Assembly: GCA_905147135.1 (NCBI GenBank)
Contig: LR990044.1
Coordinates: 19,971,622-20,035,621 of the forward strand
Length of the DNA: 64,000 nt
DNA from: Blastobasis lacticolella
Lineage: Eukaryota > Arthropoda > Insecta > Lepidoptera > Blastobasidae
Direction of reading: 5' to 3'
Shown: positions 56,032 through 64,000 of the stretch, piece by piece
Layout of the letters: each line of letters opens with the position of its first letter
Position numbering within the stretch: the stretch's first letter is position 1
Made by a program: the position numbers and the translations under genes
The notes under the pieces: generated by a model
The model's input: the letters and a program-made list of their open reading frames with translations, nothing else
What the model was told of the DNA's origin: nothing
Database searches by the model: none

Positions 56032-58215
56032 ATTTTATGCCAGTAGTGCAAGAAAAAAGGAGTAAGACAGGGATGCAGTTTGTCTCCCTTTTTATTGAAT
56101 CTATACATCGAGGCATCTTGTCCATCCAATACATCGAGGAAGATAATAACGAAAAAGGTATAATAAATGCGCGCGGATCAATAGAGTTAAGATACACTGG
56201 ATCAGATTCGCCGATGACATTGCGATAGTGGCAGGAACGTAAGAGGACTTACAGACTAACCTATATATTATGAACGCAATATTCGGAATACAATTTAAAA
56301 ATAAATATGAAGAAGACTAAACTCATGGTAACAAACAAAACAAACAGCCATACACTAAACATCGCGCTTAAGGCTGAAAATATAAAAATTAGTTCAATCA
56401 CTTACATATTTAGATTATTTGGGCAGTATTATTGAGGAGAATGGGAGAAGTGTGTTTGAAGCGTTTACATTTTTGGGGTAACAAATTAAACTTTAACTTC
56501 ATAAATAATTAATTGATTATATATATAAACGAAATATCTTGAAAACTCTTATTAGCTTCAGCGAACAGACGGTTCGTTTCGTTCGTACATTTGTACATAT
56601 ATACTACTACTGTACATAATACTCGTGTCTTGGAAGCAGACTAGCTAGAACCTCCGCCATTTTTCCAGTATTTGGGCAGAGACGTTGAGATTTTTCGAGT
56701 CTTACTGTCGCCTATAGCATCTAAGATTCAAGCGCTTAGGGTTTATGTAACGAAAATGGGGAACCATCAGGCGTGTTGTCACCCTACCTTCAAAACTTCT
56801 CATCTTCTTGGCATTAATCTCCCGGTTGTGCTTCCGAGGGCCCGGGTCCGCCTCGACCATGATCCAGGATTTGGCAGATCAGGTAATTACAGTGGAGTGA
56901 CTGCCATCTGACCTCCGTGACCCTGTTAACAGGGGAACCTGATCAGATTGGGTCACAGAATTAGGTTGCCTGTTTCTGTACCAAATAACGTATAAAAGCA
57001 TTATTTCTATAGCGGCAGGAATAGATAAGACTCAGAATGTTCTAGTACTATCGTTATTTGAGGAGACTCAAGTTCAGAGGCCCGAAGTATTTTTAAACCA
57101 ATAAATGGCCACGATTAGGAAACATATAAAATCGTATGTTTAGTAATTTAGAGTGCTTACTAGTGACGTCAGTGCACGCTAAAGGATTACGTAATTAAAT
57201 ATTTGTTCGCAAGTTACTAATGTGTCTGAAATTCGTAGTATTCATTAAGTCATTTTCCTATATCGGCCTTTTCTTAGTTGGTTTCTCTTGGTCTCTTCCT
57301 CTTCTTCAAACTTAGGCAGTCCGTAGAGGAGAAATACTAGGAAATAACTTGGGGATTAGTAGTAACTCATCATAAACGTAACTATAAACCGCTCTTGTCA
57401 CATACGAACCTGAAGGCTATACCTACATTTCTACAATTTGATGTTTCGGTGTATCTGTGTTTCCCAAAAGTCAGTTAAATCCAGATCTCTGAAACACAAA
57501 ATAAAGAACGGCCCGTCACGCACACATTGATATTACGTTTACAGGCATTCTTACGCAGTTTCAAGCAGTGCTCGGTCGCGATTGTTAACGCGAGAATTCG
57601 TTGTAGGGTCGACTTAAATTGAATACCTATCATTTAATTAAACGATATTATTATTGATAAAATAAAAGTACTTGTACGTCACTAAGATTACGATAAGCGC
57701 TAAAAAAGAGATAAAATAGGATAGGTATAGCCAAGAAAGCTTACAGCACAAATATACTTATTTACAACAGTAAAGTACATATAAATATTAGAAAGAATAT
57801 TATTAAAACTTACGTTTGAAGCATCGCTTTGTAGGTGCGAAAGTTTGAATAAAACATCAGAGGACCGAAGAACACTGGAGGCGTTTGAAATGTGATTCTG
57901 GACGAGAATGCTCAAGATCAAATGGACGGAAAGGCGTACCAATGAGGAAGTTTTGGAAGCAGCTAAAGAAAATAGACAAATAATGTACGCCGTAGAATGC
58001 CAGAGAGCGAAGTGCGTAGGTCTCATTCTTAGACACGAAGGGTTGAACATCACGATATTGGAGTGTAAAATAGAGGAATTGAGAGGAGTTGGAGACCGAG
58101 GAAACAATATATGCAACAAGTCAATGAATGGTGCTGGAGCCATACATATCAGACAACGAAATCGATAGCTCAGAACAGAGCAAATTGGACATTGCTGCAG
58201 CGACACAGGGCTAGG
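56032..58215 (+). pseudogene. Degraded LINE reverse-transcriptase gene
   Basis: 56050-56400 on the + strand encodes broken reverse-transcriptase motifs: VRQGCSLSPFL (frameshifted), then IRFADDIAIVAG and MKKTKLMVTNKTN. 57900-58200 encodes a polyprotein C-terminus: MLKIKWTERRTNEEVL, RAKCVGLILRHE, VNEWCWSHTYQT. Both lie on the same strand and in the order expected for one RTE/L1-like element, with a SINE B (56803-56965) and unrecognised sequence between. That they come from one copy is inference. There are many frameshifts and stops. Confidence 0.6.
56803..56965 (-). mobile_element. SINE B, truncated
   Basis: A - strand distal part (atcttcttggcattaatctcccgg...accatgatccaggatttggcagatcagg...tccgtgaccctgttaacagggg). 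The tRNA head is absent. It lies inside the degraded LINE region. Confidence 0.75.
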
Positions 58216-58566
58216 CGCCATTAATTATTGTAATAATAAGAGCATGAATAGTATGTACCTATTTAGATGTTATGGGCGAAAGTAACCTTTTTGCTGTTTA
58301 GCCGTAAATTTGACGGATGTCTATAAATATGGTGGAAAAAGGTACATAAATTGAAGAGACTTCCTAATTTCTTAAGACTAATAGGAAGCTAGATTTCTCT
58401 CGAGTGTCATCGGGTACTTTTTGTTCCGGAAAAGCGGCAGGATCTCGCGGGATAGTCAAATGTTAGCCGAGAATTTAACTGAACGCGGGTGAAATGCAAA
58501 CTTTGTGCCACTCTAGCGTCCGGGGCGCAAGCGTACCTAATCGTAACATACATGAAAAGTGTTATA
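58216..58566. other. Intergenic, no recognised content
   Basis: No gene or repeat recognised; the - strand ORF 58407-58649 is accidental. Confidence 0.35.
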
Positions 58567-58843
58567 TAGCCATCTTTGACAGCTCCGCTTGCGTGATGCG
58601 TGTATGGTCGAAAATTGACAGCTCGAAGTTCGACTATTTCTACCAACATCTACTACTCTGATTGTGTAGGATCATCCGCCAATCCGCCTCCTTTGTACAC
58701 CGAAAGTACGTGAATTGTCTATGAACCAAGAATTTCTACCACAAACAGCTTATGTCAGATAACATTCGCTTATGTCAAATCCCATAATTTTTTTCTACCA
58801 CAAACGATTGTAGATTAACGCAACCTCTTGGCTAAGGCCGCTG
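58567..58843 (+). repeat. Dispersed repeat family D, copy 2
   Basis: 277 bp homologous to 1624-1923 in the same orientation, without the extra 20-bp tandem unit. Confidence 0.65.
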
Positions 58844-58874
58844 TAGGTATTCTTATGTACGAAATTTAATACAG

Positions 58875-59012
58875 AGCCATCCATTGACCTCTTGTTGAAC
58901 AAATGACAGTTGTTAAACTGTCAACAGATAACAAACCGACTTGGGCGTTTAGTCCCTTTGGACGGGTGAGAATTTTTTTCAGGTAGTACAATACCGTGGA
59001 CGTGTGAGTGGT
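58875..59012 (+). repeat. Dispersed repeat E, copy 2
   Basis: Opposite orientation to 54585-54720, with several substitutions. It lies 31 bp after repeat D copy 2. Confidence 0.65.
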
Positions 59013-59689
59013 TAGTAAAAGAAATAAATATTACCTCTTGTATTTATCTTACATAAAAATCTTATTAAATGCAATATAACAGTTTTCCCTCACGTCTTGA
59101 ACGTGTTATTGTTCACGTTACAACTCTTACATAATAAAATAGATAGCGTTCTACAACAATAAAAACAGCAATGACAATAAGAGAGTGCTTTTTGCTTTTA
59201 CGCAGCAAGATTTATCCCCTACCATGGATGTTATATAACATAAATCTTTTTTTTTAGATATCCATTAGGGAAAAATAAACTTTCTAATTTTTTTTTTTTT
59301 TTTTAACTTTGACTTGTCTACTACGGCCTATTCAATTAATTTATGTACGATTTTAATTATTGACGTCCTAAAGCATCTTATTACACATGTAAAAGTGCAA
59401 TAATAATAACAATAATAAGACACACAAAATAAACAAAACTAAATTTAGTAGCCTAAATATCGGCAATTTTAATTTAAAAAATTAAAAGTCGAATATCTCG
59501 AAAAGGGAAATAAATAGTGAAAATAAGTCAGAAATGATGGGTACTCCACGCCCTTAACGGATCTAGCACGACTTTTTCTGTAACCCGGTATATGTAGTAT
59601 TCTAAACAGGGCCGATTTTCTGACAGCTAGTTTAGAAAGTAGGTAATAAGTGAAGTTCGGCGAGCCTCGATAGATGGCTTTGCTTATGC

Positions 59690-59830
59690 GCTTATTACAT
59701 TTGGCTATAATCAGCCGTGTCAAAAGCAAAAAGCTTGAGAGAAAATCAAAGTGTGTATTGCTCATAAAATAATGTCCATTTTTGTATCACGCCTTTTGAA
59801 AAGTAGAACGCCAGGTACAAAACGCCATCT
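59690..59830. mobile_element. Foldback element, partial third copy
   Basis: Left outer end (tatgcgcttattacat) and left inner arm (gagaaaatcaaagtg, tgtattgctcat, aataatgtccatttttgtatcac) of the family at 2439 and 4824. The loop and the start of the right arm (aggtacaaaa) are diverged and most of the right arm is lost. Confidence 0.6.
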
Positions 59831-60420
59831 ATAGCAATTATTCGTCGGTTGTCGGAAAACCGCCCATTGGTCGAGATGAAGTCTGTGTGGGCATTTAATT
59901 TCGTCGACGTTGCCCCGGGTTGCGGGGTCCTCAGCGCTGACGTACCAAACTTAGCCTAAAACTCCCAAACTATTAGCCGGGTACAACACCATCGGTCCAA
60001 TTCTACCACTGGCTCACGACAACCATTTGATAAAACAAACAACTAGGACTATAACTGTGTGACGATTTGCGAAGTGTACCTATCCTTCAGCAGATCTACG
60101 CGCCCAGCCCTGAACGAAATCAAAATTAGGTAGATCCTAGACACTGTCGAGACGCCGAATCACATAATCATTTTACGCGTCAAGCAGACCGACCCCGACG
60201 ACGTTCCGACGTTCGTGGATCGGGACCTCAACAGGTTGCCGCGAGATGTTTGATCGCATTAAAGTAGTCAGCGCTGTCTCGTTCTAAGCAGGGCAGTTTA
60301 ATTTAAGTCCTGCTATAAGAGCTCGTGGTGGGCCCCCAGGTTCCTGAAGTATATCACCTTGTTGAGGGCCGATGTCACGGAACTTAGAAATGTGCAATCA
60401 TTCCTTTTGTCTCCCAAATG
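59831..60420. other. Intergenic, relatively GC-rich, unrecognised
   Basis: About 59880-60250 is richer in GC than its surroundings (cgacgttgccccgggttgcgg, gaccccgacgacgttccgacg) and may be an eroded coding or transposon sequence, but I could not follow any frame to a known protein. Confidence 0.3.
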
Positions 60421-60503
60421 TTGTCCCCCAAATCTACCTATCGCTATCACACTCATCGCAACTTACCGCGAGTGTGAAAGAGATAGGTAGATTTGGGGGA
60501 CAA
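60421..60503. repeat. Hairpin repeat, possibly MITE end
   Basis: 34-bp inverted arms (ttgtcccccaaatctacctatc...tcacactc) at 60421-60454 and 60470-60503 with two mismatches and a 15-bp loop. Outside the arms, aatcattcc and its complement also pair with a small offset, so the whole hairpin spans about 60398-60517. Confidence 0.7.
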
Positions 60504-61439
60504 CGGGAATGATTCGAAATCGACTGGATGTTTCGTAAGAATGTAGGAATGCGTCGAGTTACGAATCTCGTTAATAATATGACGTAAATAAATAAATACT
60601 CGACGAAGTTTCCCGAAACCAGTCTATTCGCTTTAAACTCATAGTAGCGGCAGTTTTCGCATTGGAGCACACTATTACACGGTTATTAGCCATGCTGTAT
60701 TACCGATATAGGTAGGTAGTGTATGCGAAGCTATTTCATGCTAAAACAATTCCGATTACATCAAAATTGTTGCCGATGACTAAATGTAGGCTGACTAACT
60801 ACTTCAAAACATTATTTCTATCTAGGGAGGTACATATACGATTACGATGCCTACTTACTTACAATAAATTCACAGCCTACTAGTCGTAAAGAACGGTCCA
60901 CCTGATGGAAAGCGGCTGGTAGTCGTAATAATGTAATCTCAAGTTATATTGCATAGAAAAGACTTCGATAAGGAGATCATTCCACATTTTGTACTTGCAA
61001 GGTAAAAAGGGTCGTACCTACATGGCTGCCAGGCATCTAGATTCACAGGGTCGGAGGGCACCCTGTCGGTGGCAATGAATGGTTTGTTATATTTTAGTTA
61101 TAGATGCATCATAGGGTTAAAATTGTAGTTGAAACATAGGTTGTAGGGTTATCATTGTGATGTTCGTCAGTCATACTTTAGTTATCTTGCTGGTCCTGGT
61201 AATTTCGACTGAGAAAATCTGCGAAACAAAAATAGAGAAGAAAAAATACGGGTAGCAAGTCATGAATGGGGAAAAATGCGAATGGAAATTACGCTACTGG
61301 CAAAATTCGGCAATAGAGAATAACTGGAGTAGAAATTATGCTACGGGTTATAAAGTATTGGGAACACATGCGAATGGTGAAATACATGAAGGAAAATAAA
61401 CTTGAGTGGGGAAAAACTCAAATGGAACCAAAAATACTG
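60504..61439. other. Intergenic with a probable LINE end
   Basis: About 60895-61085 (gtccacctgatggaaagcgg...gagatcattccacattttgtac...gggtcggagggcaccctgtcgg) resembles a LINE C-terminal/3-prime piece on the - strand. Nothing else is recognised. Confidence 0.35.
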
Positions 61440-61960
61440 GGCAAAAATAATTATTAACTCTCTTTATTGCACAAAACACATTAGAAACATAGTCACAATA
61501 CAAAGTACAAAGGCGAGCTTATCCCTAAAAGAGATCTCTTCCAGCCAACCTCACAATCCGTGAAGAGACCATAATGTCGGGGTGTAATACGTGCAATTGA
61601 AATTTTAATTGATAAATATATGTAATATCTTTACATCTACAAACATTTAAATACATATAATACAAGATAAAATAAATACTTATAAATAAAATATACATAC
61701 ATATACTATACTATCAGGTAAGTAAAGAGAGATAGTGCTCTTTTAATCGATTTCTAAATGATGACGCAGATGGAGCGTCACGTATAGAAGATGGCAGATC
61801 ATTCCACATTCGGACCGCGTGAACAGAAAATGACTTGAAAAAGAAATGCGTTTTTGATAATGGCACCTGAAGGGTCTTAGTGATACAAGGACGCCGGGAA
61901 CGGGAAGGGGGAGGAAGCAACTGAAATCTACAACGAAGATAGCTATAATATTGTCTGACA
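61440..61960 (-). pseudogene. LINE C-terminal remnant, second family
   Basis: On the - strand 61714-61920 reads LPPPSRSRRPCITKTLQVP, then HAVRMWNDLPSSIRDAPS and FRNRLKEHYLSL before a stop. RMWNDLP followed by a short basic tail is the conserved C-terminus of CR1/L2/Jockey-type polyproteins. 61440-61713 would be its 3-prime UTR (in + sense ctctttattgcacaaaac). It is 5-prime truncated. Confidence 0.7.
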
Positions 61961-62082
61961 CTATACAGTCGACCGTTTTTCGACTAGTTAGGCCGTTTAT
62001 TTATTGTAAGTAAGTAGACTTTGTAGTCGTGTACCTATTTCTGGTTTTATTTTCTGGTGGTTATAATAATTACTTAGATGAT
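61961..62082. other. Unassigned spacer before a palindrome
   Basis: Nothing recognised. Confidence 0.3.
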
Positions 62083-62138
62083 ACCCATTCAAGCATCATG
62101 TTACCCATATCTATGGGTAACATGATGCTTGAATGGGT
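62083..62138. repeat. Perfect 27-bp palindrome
   Basis: 62083-62109 and 62112-62138 are exact complements (beginning acccattcaagcatcatg) with only 2 bp between. It is a strong cruciform or hairpin candidate. No transposon ends recognised around it. Confidence 0.85.
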
Positions 62139-63827
62139 AACTACTGAATAGTTTCTGTCGTCAAATTTCAGCACATAGGTCCTCTAACTCCTAATCGTTA
62201 GAGTTTTGTGGCTTAATCATAAGCTACAGCCTTATTTTTAAGCCGTTCACATCCACGCGTGCGCTCGCGTCCGCTACCATACCTACACCCGTGGCAATTT
62301 GCTAGTGACAGAGGTGACAGGCGTTAGAAGGCGAGCGCTCGCGTAGGTGCTAGCGGTTCATAAATCGGGCCCCAAAGCAACATCAGATGATGACACTCTG
62401 AAGCGAACACCTGAGTAAGTAACCCCATATTATGTGCCTACAATTTTCGAGGTTTGCACTCGATTTCTCCACGATCGCATCATCAGATGACCTGACCTGA
62501 TGACCTAGCCTTCATACAAAAAAATATTTTTTCTACACGATCCAGGCGTCTTTGAGTAATCGGGGAACATACAAATTAAATTTAATATTCCGACGAATTG
62601 AGAACCTCCTCCTTTTCGGAAGTCGGTTAGAAACTAAATAAAATATCAAGAACCTAACCGGATAACCAGACAGAGACATGCAATCGTCAAAGGATATATT
62701 AATATTAAGTTTGAAGTTCGAAGATGATGGCTAAGAACCAAAGACTTCTGTAAGTACCTAAACATGCTAAAAACATTTTTCCGGCTGAGTGACTTGACTT
62801 CAGTATCCCGGTTGTAAACTGTCGCGCGCGATGGAGGTCCGCCTTGACCTGCGACCATGATCCACGATTTAGCAGGTCATTTTCCGGCTAAGTGTGGTGT
62901 TTCTCTTCTACCACAGAACTCAAAACTTATCTTATTTCGATTTCTGTGGTTACATTAAACGTGAAGCTTTCATTGCGCCATAACGCCATCTACCAGCACA
63001 CTATGTTCTAACTTCTCCGGTAGGTCACAATCTTTATCGAGGTACCGCCACGGTTTTATACAACGTGCCGCTCTCTATAGTTATCGTTCGAATACAGAGA
63101 TGGCGCTGCGAGACTCAGATGGGGCACCACCATAGCCTCCTTGAGGCTATGGGCACCACGGTGGCGCAACCAAACTTTTGTATTATCGCATTTTGGATGC
63201 GTTCCGAACGTTATGCTTGTATTGTTAGTTTTAAGTTTTTGAGATGATTGTGTTATTGAATCAAATAAAGAGCTGTCTATGTCTAAAATGGCATATAGGA
63301 CAAATGGTTGTTAGATTATTTTAAGATGGTAAGGTCCAAACAAAACTCAGAAATCTCTTCAGTAATTGTAGCGTATGCTTTCCTGTACCTAGATGGCAGT
63401 GATATTTTAAGGTTTAAGTTATTGCCATGATCCCCACGCTTGGCAAGCAGGTTGGAGATCGCAGTGTTATAAATTCAACGAGTCATTCAACTCCTTAGAT
63501 TTAAAAGATTCAGCTCATTAGCTTTTATCCCACCTCTAAACCGAATCAAATAGTTAGGATGTGCAAACGACAGAAGACAGTTTTTTTTCTCTAAGTTGGG
63601 CTAAAGAATTCACAAGTTTCGTGACACTGATGACGTATTTCCGTCTTGCCTAACCTGTTTTATTAATAAATTGATAAAAGAAATACGCGACCAAATACTA
63701 AAATATTCAAATTAGTTTTTCAAATTGGCCTAGGTATCTATTTAAAAAAATACCTGAGTACATATTTTTTTCGTAATTCCAATTCTTTTTACTTCAATAC
63801 TAAGCTTAATTTAAAAACTAAACATCG
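62139..63827. other. Intergenic with small repeats
   Basis: 62240-62345 is GC/CpG rich without a recognisable gene. 62560-62640 (ctcctccttttcggaagtcggttag) is a lepidopteran LINE-UTR repeat. 62800-62880 is a diverged SINE B end. 63412-63475 is a family C fragment (- strand, ttattgccatgatccccacgcttggcaag). A predicted 3-prime UTR of the next gene occupies part of 63480-63827. Confidence 0.4.
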
Positions 63828-63975
63828 TCATGGGATCTCTGCCTTAACGGTAGCATTAGCTTTCTTGTAACCAGCAGTGATATCCTTGGCCGGCTTGTCG
63901 TCGCAGGATGCCCACACACTGCCGCTGTCACCGCGACGCACCGCTTCGGCCATTGTACGCGCCGCGGACTCTGCA
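63828..63975 (-). CDS. Terminal exon of a gene continuing past the window, possibly a short-chain dehydrogenase
   Basis: Acceptor ttttcag at 63982-63976 on the - strand, then one base completing a codon, then 48 codons and TGA at 63830-63828. The encoded end reads AESAARTMAEAVRRGDSG, SVWASCDDKPAKDITAGY and KKANATVKAEIP. Codon use (GC-rich third positions) and the clean splice site make it a real exon. The GxSGSVW motif near the C-terminus followed by a K/E-P residue pair resembles insect short-chain dehydrogenases of the 15-hydroxyprostaglandin dehydrogenase/alcohol dehydrogenase type, but the active-site part is outside the window, so the family is a guess. Confidence 0.55.
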
Positions 63976-64000
63976 CTGAAAAGTTAGAAAGCAAAATAAT

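Noticed and set aside
57700..58221. 173-codon - strand ORF
   Set aside because: Antisense to a degraded LINE C-terminus; hydrophobic by chance.
1..64000. CRISPR arrays, operons, bacterial mobile elements or viral insertions
   Set aside because: Repeats here are dispersed SINE, LINE and MITE copies without regular spacers. Genes have spliceosomal introns. I saw no viral structural or replication protein remnants.

Overview
The window looks like nuclear DNA of an insect, most likely a moth or butterfly (Lepidoptera). It is A+T rich and gene poor, its genes are split by GT-AG introns, and it is crowded with SINEs, LINE fragments and hairpin (foldback/MITE) elements. I see four host genes or gene parts and one intact retrotransposon ORF; nearly everything else is repeat debris.

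Layout. Positions 1-14,400 hold no host gene that I can support, only foldback elements, three SINE-like families and LINE 3-prime ends, several inserted into each other. Around 14,480-14,826 is a CpG-rich stretch ending in a good splice donor, which may be a promoter and noncoding first exon. From 14,830 to 28,335 there are again only repeats. A four-exon gene on the + strand (coding parts 28,358-31,775) encodes a 177-residue protein with four membrane segments. It runs tail to tail into a single-exon gene on the - strand (33,011-34,636) for a 541-residue secreted protein of unknown function, which has a TATA box plus initiator upstream. Facing poly(A) signals lie 28 bp apart between the two genes. 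From 35,000 to 43,100 there are more repeats.

A complete single-ORF LINE (43,150-46,801, - strand) has an intact 987-codon endonuclease/reverse transcriptase ORF, a poly(A) tail and a perfect 10-bp target duplication, so it is a young insertion. It ends about 300 bp beyond the stop codon of a five-exon trypsin gene on the same strand (47,108-52,412). The spliced 266-residue trypsinogen has its signal peptide, R|IVGG activation site, His/Asp/Ser triad, six cysteines and Asp in the specificity pocket. Its introns carry a 20-G run, a degenerate minisatellite, a hexamer microsatellite, SINEs and LINE fragments. Positions 52,500-63,800 are LINE pseudogenes, SINEs and palindromes. At the right edge, 63,828-63,975 (- strand) is the terminal exon of another gene, possibly a short-chain dehydrogenase.

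The host genes look unrelated in function (digestion, a membrane protein, a secreted protein). I found no operon-like system, CRISPR array or defence island. The most notable material is the intact LINE, a SINE-like family with clear 12-14 bp target duplications but no obvious tRNA head, a foldback family with near-perfect long arms, and two uncharacterised host proteins. Repeat family letters (A, B, C, D, E, F, X) are my own labels.
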